Made by a program: the position numbers and the translations under genes. The notes below the pieces were generated by a model. That model saw nothing but the letters and a program-made list of their open reading frames with translations. It ran no database searches and was not told where the DNA came from. Shown here piece by piece: positions 1 through 6,313 of a DNA stretch of 8,089 nucleotides. The number at the start of each line of letters is the position of its first letter. The first letter of the stretch is position 1. Origin of the DNA: Bacteroidota bacterium (GTDB taxonomy: Bacteria > Bacteroidota > Bacteroidia > NS11-12g > UBA955); NCBI GenBank assembly GCA_947450015.1, contig CANFUB010000106.1, forward strand, positions 1 through 8,089, in the 5' to 3' direction.

Positions 1-987
1 ATTCGAACCGTCGCAGAAGAAGCAGGTATCGAAGAAATTGAAGCCGATTTAAAAGGTTTAATTGCCCATTGGGAAAACATGGTATCTGCTTCGCGCAATG
101 CCAAACCGCCTTTTAAAGTACTTGGTGAAATCTCAAGAACCGAAGCCTTATTGCGCGACTTATTAAACGATGATTTTTCTGCAATTCATATCAATGATGC
201 TGAATATGCAAATACCATTAAAGACTATGTAAGCAGCATTGCCCAAGGGCGCGAAGGTATTGTTAAACCTTACACAGCCAGAATCCCAATTTTTCAGCAT
301 TTCGGAATTGATAAACAAATCAAATCTTCTTTTGGGAAGAATGTTATGTTTAGCAATGGGGCCTATTTAATAATAGAGCATACCGAAGCCATGCATGTGA
401 TTGATGTTAATAGTGGAAGAAAAACCACCGATGCCTCAAGTCAACAAGAAAATGCACTGAAAATAAACATGGAGGCTACCAAAGAAATTGCGCGTCAATT
501 GCGACTGCGCGACTTAGGTGGTATCATTGTCATCGACTTTATTGACTTAAAAAGTCCAAATGCACGCAAAGAATTACACGACTCTCTAACTGCTGCGATG
601 AAACCCGATCGCTCTCGACACAATATTTTGCCGATGAGTAAATTTGGTTTAATTCAAGTAACACGCGAACGTGTCCGTCCAGAAATGAACATCATTACAT
701 CCGAACTTTGTCCGAGTTGTAATGGCACTGGTACTGTTGTTTCGAGCATGTTGTTAAGCGATAATATTGAAGAAAAATTAGCGCATTTATGGTTGACCCA
801 GAATGTTAAGAAATTAAAACTTAAAGTTAATCCAATTATTAAGGCCTATTTAACAAAAGGAGGCTTTAAAAGTATCAGATGGAAATGGTATACCAAATAT
901 AAGAAATGGGTTAAGATAGAAGAAGATAACAATACCCATCTTACCAACTTTGCAATTCTCAATGAGAATGGCGAAGAAATTAACTAA
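1..987 (+). CDS. rng: Rne/Rng family ribonuclease (RNase G type), 5' end missing
   Basis: Endoribonuclease of the RNase E/G family, which cleaves single-stranded AU-rich RNA in mRNA decay and rRNA maturation in the cytoplasm. The frame is open from base 1, beginning IRTVAEEAG, a conserved stretch just after the S1 domain in this family, so the gene starts outside the window and the first internal Met (79) is not the true start. 328 residues are visible. The DNase I-like catalytic part is intact: HVIDVNSGR carries the first metal-binding Asp (codon at 403) and GGIIVIDFIDL the second (codon at 535). They correspond to Asp303 and Asp346 of E. coli RNase E. CPSCNGTG (codons from 709) is the zinc-link motif that joins subunits. 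The protein ends about 90 residues after this motif with no long disordered tail, so it is RNase G-like rather than a scaffold-bearing RNase E. It converges on the TPR gene. Confidence 0.95.
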   Translation: MRTVAEEAGIEEIEADLKGLIAHWENMVSASRNAKPPFKVLGEISRTEALLRDLLNDDFSAIHINDAEYANTIKDYVSSIAQGREGIVKPYTARIPIFQHFGIDKQIKSSFGKNVMFSNGAYLIIEHTEAMHVIDVNSGRKTTDASSQQENALKINMEATKEIARQLRLRDLGGIIVIDFIDLKSPNARKELHDSLTAAMKPDRSRHNILPMSKFGLIQVTRERVRPEMNIITSELCPSCNGTGTVVSSMLLSDNIEEKLAHLWLTQNVKKLKLKVNPIIKAYLTKGGFKSIRWKWYTKYKKWVKIEEDNNTHLTNFAILNENGEEIN

Positions 988-1019
988 GCATTCAATTAAA
1001 ATTACACATTAATACAAAT

Positions 1020-1048
1020 AAAAAAGCCTCGAATTTCGAGGCTTTTTT
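1020..1048. terminator. bidirectional intrinsic terminator between rng and the TPR gene
   Basis: GCCTCGA (1026-1032) pairs perfectly with TCGAGGC (1036-1042) around a 3-nt loop. Six A's precede the stem and six T's follow it, so either strand gives a GC-rich hairpin followed by a U-run. It lies 33 bp after the rng stop and 16 bp before the stop of the convergent TPR gene, which is the expected place for a shared terminator. Confidence 0.92.
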
Positions 1049-1063
1049 ATTCTAAAATCTTTC

Positions 1064-4000
1064 TTATTCTCCGCCAATATCAATTGCATTATTCACTTTG
1101 GGTTCCAATGCCTCGAGTTTTTTTCTTGCGATTTCTAATATTTCTTCATCTTTGAAATTTTCAAGTACACTGTTTAAAGTCGCCTTCGCTTGAAATTGGT
1201 CGCCTTTTTTCAAATAATAATCAGCCAATAAAACAAATGTTTTACCTAGCCAGTAATCGTAATTGGCATACTGGTTGTTAAACTCCATAATGCTCTTTTT
1301 ACACTTATCTAAACTGTCTTGCATATAACGTGTATAAGCTTCGTAGTATTTAGCTTCTGCACCATAGATGTCTTGCGAATTTGTTTTAAGTGATTTGCTA
1401 AAGAACATTTTGGCTGGTTTGTATAAGCTGTCATGTAAGTAAAAGCGACCGATGGTATTATTACTTAAACCTTTTTCCTCGTTGCTCAAGGGTTCAAATT
1501 TCAATAATTGTTCTGCTTTTGTTTTCGCTTTTTCTCTGACGCCCATTTTGTTGTTGCAAACCAATTGACCATATACTGCTTTCTTCATAGAAAGATTTGA
1601 ACTGCTGTATTTCTCGAGTAATTCGTAATAGACGATGCCGTTTTCGCAGTCACTTTTTTGCTGATAGTAGTTACACAATCTGTAGATGGCATCTTCTTTG
1701 AATTCTGAATTTTGCGCATCGGCAACATACTTCAGGTGAGGTATAGCAGCCTCAATGCGTTCGAGTTTTAAGTCGCACATGGCCGAATAATAATGAGCAC
1801 TTAATATAAAGAAGCCTTCTCCGAAATTGTTTAAATAGTCGGTAAAATCTTTGCTTGCATTAATGTAATCGTCCTTTAAATATTTTCTATAAGCAACATC
1901 ATAATACAATGAATCTTCTTTGCTTGTTGAAATATTGCCATTCGGCACCGTTTTTACCCAATCAACATACGCTTTAATATTGCCTTGTTTTTTATATACG
2001 ATTTCGGCATAACGAATGGCATTTTGTGCTTCTGGTGTGCCTGGATAGGTTTTAGCAATGAATTTATATTCAGTTAAAGCATCATCGTATTTGTTTTGAG
2101 CGAAGTAAATCTGACCAAGGGCGACATGGCAACTTTTTACATGCTCTGAGTTTGGATAATCTGCAATTAAATATTTGAATTGGCGCTCAGCTTCTGTGAA
2201 GTTTTCAAGTTCGTTGTATTCTTTGGCGGTTTCGAAAATAGCATCAGGTATATAAGGAGAGTTAGGGAAATCGCGTGTAATTTTTTTCATTACGTTGATT
2301 TTATTCATCACTTTATCTTGCAAACCATAGATCATGCCTTGTTGAAACATGGCATAATCAGAACCCGCTTTCTTATTGGCAATGATATATGTATATGCAT
2401 CGAGTGCTGCAGGGTAATTATTGGTTGCAAAATGACAATCACCTAAACGAAGCGTGGCATCGTGAAACATATTTTCAGGTAGGGTATAACCAACACTTGT
2501 TTTGTATTTATTGAAATAATTAGCGGCCTCTGCATACTTCTTTTGGTTGAAATAAGTATAACCTATGCTATAGAGTGCTTCAGGATAATATTTGGTGTTT
2601 TTTGTTTCAACCAAGTCGAGAAACTTCTGATAATAAACGCGTGCATTATCGTTTTTACCGGCTTTGTATTCAATTTCACCCAGCCAAAAATTACACTGCC
2701 CGTAAATATTCTGATCGACTTTATGTGCGATTGATTTTTTGAAATGCGCTTTTGCACCTTCCAAATCTTTTTGATTGTACAATTCTTCGCCTCTTAAAAA
2801 CAATATTTTTTGGTAAAGTTCTTTTGTGCTTTCATCTGTAATTTGCATTTCATCCATTACACTTACAGCTGTTTTATAATCGTTAGAAGTGTACAGAAGT
2901 GTTGCTAAATTTTTCTTTGCATCGTTGCTGTGTTTAGATTGCGGAAATAAATCATTGAATTTTTGATAAGCTGCAATTGCCTTGCTACTATACTCCAATT
3001 CGTGGGCCAATTTAGCGTAGGTAAACATGGCTTCTTCCTGAATGCCTTTATCAAATTCAGTTCTTTGTGCTTCATAAAATGCATTGAAAGCATTTTGCTT
3101 TTTACCTATTTTTAAATAACAATCGCCTAAGTGATAGCTGGCACTTTGCGCCATTGCATTGCCGTTGTTTGCAATTTTTTCAAATAACAATGAACTTTTA
3201 GCACAGCTTTTATTCATATAATAAGTGTAGCCAATTTCAAAAGCTTCAGCATCATTTAAATTGGCAATTTTATAATTACTGGCATCAAAATAAGTTTGTG
3301 CTTTTTCGAAATTATCTAATCTGTAATAACATTTGCCGAGTAATAAATCGCGGTTGGTATTAAGAGCACCAAAGTCTTTGCCTTGCGCATAGTCTATGGC
3401 TTTTTGGTGTTCGTTTTGTAAATAATAAATTTCTGCAATGTATAATTTCACGGCTTCAATGCCTTTGTCTTCAACTTTTTTGAAGGCGCTTAAAGCTTGT
3501 CTGTAATCTTTTTCCATGTAGCATACATAGCCATAGTAATAGGTAGCTTCGTCGTGGTATGGGTTGTCGGATGAAGTAAGTGGTGCTAAAGTTTCTTTGG
3601 CTTCTTTATATTTTCCTGATTTAAAATAACAATATCCGAGGCGGTAGGCCAGGCGGTCGTTTTCTTCGCGACTTAAACCCAATGTTTGTACTTTTTTATA
3701 ATAGGTCAGTGCATTTTTAAATCTTGTAATGTTGTAGTAATAATCGCCCACTTCGAGGTTGGCATTGTTAACTTTCCGACTGTTGGGATAACGCTCCATG
3801 AAGTCGAGCATATTGGCCAATGCATTGTTGTGCATCAACTTTAATTTACAACTCGCAATGTAATATTCTACATCGCTTATATTAACAGCATCGGTAGCAA
3901 AGGGTAGGTAATCGTTGAAATTTGAAATGGCGGCATTGTATAGTTGCTTGTCGTACAATTCTAAAGCAGTGTTGTACAATCTAATTTTATCGTCGTTGGC

Positions 4001-4075
4001 TGCAGTTTTTTGCGCAGATAGAGAGATAAAAAAGCTTGTAAAAAGGAGGACTAGACTATATTTTTTTAACGGCAT
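1064..4075 (-). CDS. secreted tetratricopeptide-repeat (TPR) solenoid protein
   Basis: Long TPR protein of about 1003 residues, probably periplasmic or envelope-associated. TPR solenoids bind other proteins; the partner is unknown. The open frame reaches back to an ATG at 4111, but the start at 4075 gives a textbook signal peptide: MPLKK, a hydrophobic core, and a cleavage site SLSA|Q near residue 21. An ATG at 4084 is also possible. The 4111 start would put non-signal residues (MIYFVCNKL) first and overlaps a promoter-like TTACTTTG. I count about 26 successive helix-turn-helix units of 33-40 residues filling almost the whole mature chain, with recurring patterns such as LGxCYxxxxxYxxAxxxF and FPNSPY/YPNSEH between units, as in BamD- and CpoB/YbgF-like TPR proteins. 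No enzymatic domain, transmembrane anchor or lipobox was seen. It lies downstream of holA on the same strand (125 bp from this start) and ends at the shared terminator. Fold and export are well supported; function is not. Confidence 0.88.
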   Translation of the reverse strand: MPLKKYSLVLLFTSFFISLSAQKTAANDDKIRLYNTALELYDKQLYNAAISNFNDYLPFATDAVNISDVEYYIASCKLKLMHNNALANMLDFMERYPNSRKVNNANLEVGDYYYNITRFKNALTYYKKVQTLGLSREENDRLAYRLGYCYFKSGKYKEAKETLAPLTSSDNPYHDEATYYYGYVCYMEKDYRQALSAFKKVEDKGIEAVKLYIAEIYYLQNEHQKAIDYAQGKDFGALNTNRDLLLGKCYYRLDNFEKAQTYFDASNYKIANLNDAEAFEIGYTYYMNKSCAKSSLLFEKIANNGNAMAQSASYHLGDCYLKIGKKQNAFNAFYEAQRTEFDKGIQEEAMFTYAKLAHELEYSSKAIAAYQKFNDLFPQSKHSNDAKKNLATLLYTSNDYKTAVSVMDEMQITDESTKELYQKILFLRGEELYNQKDLEGAKAHFKKSIAHKVDQNIYGQCNFWLGEIEYKAGKNDNARVYYQKFLDLVETKNTKYYPEALYSIGYTYFNQKKYAEAANYFNKYKTSVGYTLPENMFHDATLRLGDCHFATNNYPAALDAYTYIIANKKAGSDYAMFQQGMIYGLQDKVMNKINVMKKITRDFPNSPYIPDAIFETAKEYNELENFTEAERQFKYLIADYPNSEHVKSCHVALGQIYFAQNKYDDALTEYKFIAKTYPGTPEAQNAIRYAEIVYKKQGNIKAYVDWVKTVPNGNISTSKEDSLYYDVAYRKYLKDDYINASKDFTDYLNNFGEGFFILSAHYYSAMCDLKLERIEAAIPHLKYVADAQNSEFKEDAIYRLCNYYQQKSDCENGIVYYELLEKYSSSNLSMKKAVYGQLVCNNKMGVREKAKTKAEQLLKFEPLSNEEKGLSNNTIGRFYLHDSLYKPAKMFFSKSLKTNSQDIYGAEAKYYEAYTRYMQDSLDKCKKSIMEFNNQYANYDYWLGKTFVLLADYYLKKGDQFQAKATLNSVLENFKDEEILEIARKKLEALEPKVNNAIDIGGE

Positions 4076-4098
4076 GAAAGACATTAGTTTATTACATA

Positions 4099-4106
4099 CA
4101 AAGTAA
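4099..4106 (-). promoter_or_regulatory. possible -7 promoter element of the TPR gene
   Basis: Read on the minus strand this is TTACTTTG, matching the Bacteroidota -7 consensus TAnnTTTG at five of six fixed positions. A transcript starting 4-5 nt further on would begin near 4094, leaving a leader of about 10 nt to the ATG at 4084 or 19 nt to the one at 4075. No convincing -33 element was seen, and the gene could instead be read through from holA. Confidence 0.25.
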
Positions 4107-4200
4107 ATCATTTAGGGTGAATCTATGATTTAATACTTTTTAACATACGTTTATAACAGTAAACGCAAAAAAAAATAAATAAGTATTTGTTTGTTTAGAA

Positions 4201-5259
4201 TTAAAGATTCAATCGGGCTTGTTGTGCAGGAATTTCAGAGATTCTAAGAATCTTAACAACCATTTCAATGATTAGTTGACCATCATCTGTGAGACCAGAA
4301 TCGTTGACACCTTTGGCCCTTAAATCGTAATATTTAAGATAGCCAAATATTTGCTCAATAAATGCAGGTGGGTAATTACCACTGGCCACTTTGTAGCCAT
4401 CAATAAAATATTCATTGATACCAAGTGCTGCAGCTAATTCTTTTCTTGGTCGGTTTTTGAGATTATTGTACAGATAGACCTTCGTAAAGAAACTTAAAAG
4501 ATTGGCAATTATTGGAATGATGGGATGGCTTTTGATGTTGCCTGCAAAATAGTGTGCTATTTGAATCGACTTGTTAAAGTTCTTTTGACCCAAAGCATTT
4601 TGTAATTCAAAAATATTAAAGTCTTTGCTTACGCCAATATTTTGCTCAATGTGATTAATTGAAATAAGACCAACATCTGCTTTTAAGTTAATGAGCATGC
4701 GATCTACCTCACTGGCAATTTTAACTAAATCGCTTCCCAAATAATCAACGATCAGTTGCACAGCAGCTGGCTCAATGCTTTTACCTTTGTCGCGAATGTA
4801 TTTCTCAACCCATGGTGTTACTTCATAATCGCGCATGCGCTCACTTGTAAAATGGGTGAATTTGGAAAACATCTTTCCAACTTTTTTGCGTTTGTCTATT
4901 TTCTTACCCTTGTAACAAAATACCAAAATAGTAGAGGCTGGGGGCGAACTTAAATAATCCTCAAAAACATCAAGATCGTCTAGGCTTTGTGCTTCTTTAA
5001 CAATTATCAGTAAATGTTGACTGAGTAAAGGAAAACGTTTAGCGGCCATTTTAATATCCAAGGCGCTGCTATCTTTACCGTAAACAATGATTTGGTCGAA
5101 ACTCTTCTCTTCAGGTTTTAATACATATTCTTCAAGGGCTTCTGTTAATGCATCGATAAAATACGTTTCTTCTCCTTCCAACAAATAAACAGGTGTAAAT
5201 TGCCTGCTTTTTATCTCATTTAAAATCTGATTGTATTTTGTAATCGTGTTATTAGCCAT
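4201..5259 (-). CDS. holA: DNA polymerase III subunit delta
   Basis: Delta subunit of the clamp-loader complex. It opens the sliding clamp ring during loading onto primed DNA in the cytoplasm. The 352-residue length is normal for the family. The N-terminal AAA+-like domain starts with FTPVYLLEGEETYFID (about residues 21-36), the degenerate nucleotide-binding region typical of delta, which does not hydrolyse ATP. LLIIVKEAQSLDD (about 83-95) and STILVFCYKGKKIDKRKK (about 109-126) are the following conserved strands. YLGSDLVKIASEVDRMLI (about 173-190) marks the lid domain, and the all-helical C-terminal collar follows (FNIFELQNALGQKN, then a hydrophobic helix near 245-265). The ATG start gives MANNTITKYNQIL, a normal family N-terminus. 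It is divergent from the HsdR_N-like gene across 50 bp and lies upstream of the TPR gene on the same strand. Confidence 0.93.
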   Translation of the reverse strand: MANNTITKYNQILNEIKSRQFTPVYLLEGEETYFIDALTEALEEYVLKPEEKSFDQIIVYGKDSSALDIKMAAKRFPLLSQHLLIIVKEAQSLDDLDVFEDYLSSPPASTILVFCYKGKKIDKRKKVGKMFSKFTHFTSERMRDYEVTPWVEKYIRDKGKSIEPAAVQLIVDYLGSDLVKIASEVDRMLINLKADVGLISINHIEQNIGVSKDFNIFELQNALGQKNFNKSIQIAHYFAGNIKSHPIIPIIANLLSFFTKVYLYNNLKNRPRKELAAALGINEYFIDGYKVASGNYPPAFIEQIFGYLKYYDLRAKGVNDSGLTDDGQLIIEMVVKILRISEIPAQQARLNL

Positions 5260-5268
5260 TCGTTTTGT

Positions 5269-5289
5269 TTTTACTGCAGAACAGTAAAA
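5269..5289. repeat. perfect inverted repeat in the holA / HsdR_N-like divergent region
   Basis: TTTTACTG (5269-5276) and CAGTAAAA (5282-5289) form perfect 8-bp arms around the 5-nt spacer CAGAA. The repeat fills most of the 50-bp divergent region, just upstream of the -7 element at 5297. It also overlaps a weak minus-strand -7-like sequence (TAATTTTA, 5292 to 5285) that could serve holA. It is not followed by a T-run on either strand, so it is not a terminator. A shared operator is the likeliest reading, but no regulator can be named. Confidence 0.5.
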
Positions 5290-5296
5290 TTAGTAT

Positions 5297-5304
5297 TATT
5301 TTTG
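5297..5304 (+). promoter_or_regulatory. -7 promoter element of the HsdR_N-like gene
   Basis: TATTTTTG is an exact match to the Bacteroidota -7 consensus TAnnTTTG. Only 5 nt separate it from the GTG at 5310, so transcription would start at or within a couple of bases of the start codon. No clear -33 TTTG was found; the T-rich stretch at 5268-5272 is at about the right distance. Confidence 0.55.
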
Positions 5305-5309
5305 TAGCG

Positions 5310-5747
5310 GTGCAGTTAAATTTTAAACAGTACAATTTTACGATAAAAAATGCCAATGGTAATGCACTAATTTTCGACATTATTAGAAAAAAGTATGTTT
5401 CCTTGACACCAGAGGAATGGGTGAGGCAGCATGTGATCCGATTTTTAATTGAAGAAAAGGGCTATTCTGCAGCTTTAATAGCAGTTGAAAAGACGGTTAA
5501 GTACAATGGTTTAAGTAAGCGATTTGATTTGTATGTGGCAAATAACGATGGTTCACCGCAAATATTGATTGAATGCAAAGCACCCCATGTGAAACTTTCA
5601 GATTCAACTTTGCAACAGGCCAGTCTGTACCAACGCCAGTTAAATGCTAATTATGTATTTATTACCAATGGTTTTCAACATCTTTTTATGGCTTTGCAAG
5701 AAGGAACATTAAACCTTATAGAAGCCTTGCCTAATTTTAATGAATAA
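5310..5747 (+). CDS. stand-alone HsdR N-terminal-like (PD-(D/E)XK) protein
   Basis: Small 145-residue protein with the fold of the nuclease part of type I restriction subunit R. Positions follow the GTG start. LTPEEWVRQHVIRFLIEEKGY (32-52) is the conserved helix region. E60, D73 in KRFDLYV, and E88/K90 in ILIECKAP form the PD-(D/E)XK metal-site pattern. QQASLYQ (102-108) is the following QxxxY element. There is no helicase domain and no hsdM or hsdS nearby, so this is not a working type I restriction enzyme. I chose GTG at 5310 over the upstream TTG at 5265 because it gives VQLNFKQYNF, the usual N-terminus of these proteins, and because a -7 element lies between the two; no ATG exists in this region. 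Relatives commonly sit beside holA in Bacteroidota. The residues suggest a DNA-acting enzyme, but its substrate and role are unknown. Confidence 0.85.
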   Translation: MQLNFKQYNFTIKNANGNALIFDIIRKKYVSLTPEEWVRQHVIRFLIEEKGYSAALIAVEKTVKYNGLSKRFDLYVANNDGSPQILIECKAPHVKLSDSTLQQASLYQRQLNANYVFITNGFQHLFMALQEGTLNLIEALPNFNE

Positions 5748-5790
5748 GGCTTTATTGCAAACGTTTTCACTCAATAGTCTACAAATTCTT

Positions 5791-5798
5791 TACCTTTG
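5791..5798 (+). promoter_or_regulatory. -7 promoter element of rnpB
   Basis: TACCTTTG matches TAnnTTTG exactly and is followed by CACG and then by the first strand of helix P1 at 5803. The RNA 5' end set by P1 therefore lies about 4-5 nt after the element. GTTTTC (5763-5768), 22 nt upstream, is a possible degenerate -33 element. Confidence 0.75.
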
Positions 5799-5802
5799 CA
5801 CG

Positions 5803-6182
5803 AAAGGCAATCGGTTTGTCGTTCTACAGCAATGTGGAAAGGAAAGTCCGGGCAACACAGAGCACCATACCATTTGAAAGGATGGGCAGTAACTGTTAAA
5901 GGTTATTGACAGATAGGGTCACAGAAAATAACTACCATTTGCCAATGCAAGTTGGTATTTGGAAAAGGTGAAAATGTGAGGTAAGAGCTCACGGTTTGTA
6001 TTAGTAATAGTACAGAGGGATAAACCTTATGGGTTGTAAAACCAAATATACCGGGGCTTAGGGTTGCTCGCCCAAGTTAGCTTAGCAATAAGTATATGCC
6101 TCGGAGGGTAGGTTGCATTAGATAAATGACAAACGTTTCGCACTTGTGCGAAATACAGAACCCGGCTTATAGATTGCCTTTT
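5803..6182 (+). ncRNA. rnpB: ribonuclease P RNA, bacterial type A
   Basis: Catalytic RNA that removes 5' leaders from pre-tRNAs. The ends are set by helix P1: AAAGGCAATC (5803-5812) pairs over 10 bp with GATTGCCTTT (6172-6181), and a T-run at 6179-6183 can serve in termination. P2 is GTTTGTC (5814-5820) with GACAAAC (6128-6134). P3 is very short (5824-5827 with 5834-5837). P4 pairs AAG/CCGGG (5844-5852) with CCCGGCTT (6161-6168) and keeps the universally conserved bulged U (5847). GGTGAAAATGTGAGGTAAGAG (5966-5986) is the conserved P10-P12 core. P15 is 6051-6057 with 6098-6104, and its loop holds GGGTT, suited to pairing with the tRNA CCA end. A P16-like stem is 6064-6068 with 6084-6088. A P19-like hairpin lies at 6136-6153. 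P18 seems absent. The length of about 380 nt is close to that of E. coli rnpB. Confidence 0.95.
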
Positions 6183-6222
6183 TATTTCTTTAATGTTAAT
6201 TGTTTCATTCAAAGACCGTAAG

Positions 6223-6243
6223 ACTTATAGATAAACTATAAGT
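6223..6243. repeat. distal inverted repeat upstream of the porin operon
   Basis: ACTTATAG (6223-6230) and CTATAAGT (6236-6243) are perfect 8-bp arms around ATAAA. It lies about 40 bp past the 3' end of rnpB and 58 bp before the porin -7 element. No T-run follows on either strand, so it is a poor terminator. Its centre is 50 bp from that of the next palindrome. It may be a distal operator or a chance AT-rich palindrome. Confidence 0.4.
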
Positions 6244-6272
6244 GTGGATAATTATTCTTTATATAAGTCCTC

Positions 6273-6293
6273 TATTTAGAACTAGTCTAAATA
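6273..6293. promoter_or_regulatory. candidate operator over the porin-operon promoter
   Basis: TATTTAGA (6273-6280) and TCTAAATA (6286-6293) are perfect 8-bp arms around ACTAG. The left arm contains TTTAG (6275-6279), which lies 21 nt before the -7 element at 6301 and could act as the -33 element. A dimeric regulator bound here would cover the polymerase site. The interrupted AT-rich palindrome is of the general kind bound by metal-responsive regulators, but that is only a guess from layout. Confidence 0.5.
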
Positions 6294-6300
6294 AAAATAA

Positions 6301-6308
6301 TATATTTG
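6301..6308 (+). promoter_or_regulatory. -7 promoter element of the porin-Rieske operon
   Basis: TATATTTG matches TAnnTTTG exactly. It is followed by CACCC and the ATG at 6314, so the predicted transcript begins at or just before the start codon. The element lies inside the longer open frame that begins at the GTG at 6242, which argues against that upstream start. Confidence 0.75.
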
Positions 6309-6313
6309 CACCC

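Noticed and set aside
2180..2446. Plus-strand open frame of 88 codons, with similar frames at 2543-2734, 3915-4106 and 4756-4953
   Set aside because: They are antisense shadows of the TPR and holA genes. Their Cys/Ile/Phe-rich translations mirror the helical-repeat codons and show no family signature.
1064..4075. Internal DNA repeats in the TPR gene as a recombination or phase-variation array
   Set aside because: The repetition is at the protein-fold level; the DNA units differ in sequence and no tandem nucleotide repeat was seen.
4148..4165. Hairpin CGTTTA-N6-TAAACG between holA and the TPR gene as a holA terminator
   Set aside because: On the holA transcript the nine-T run (4175 to 4167) comes before the hairpin, not after it, so it lacks the order of an intrinsic terminator. 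A 5-bp AT-only stem before the T-run is too weak to call.
5310..5747. Part of a type I restriction-modification system
   Set aside because: There is no helicase domain and no hsdM or hsdS in the window; only the N-terminal nuclease fold is present.
5743..5756. AATAA/TTATT hairpin overlapping the stop of the HsdR_N-like gene
   Set aside because: The stem is only 5 AT pairs with no T-run after it; it is not a credible terminator.
6027..6212. Minus-strand open frame of 61 codons
   Set aside because: It lies inside rnpB on the opposite strand; the RNA structure explains the sequence and the frame has no recognisable protein features.
6242..6313. Upstream GTG extension of the porin gene
   Set aside because: It would add 24 residues before a complete signal peptide and would include the -7 promoter element at 6301.
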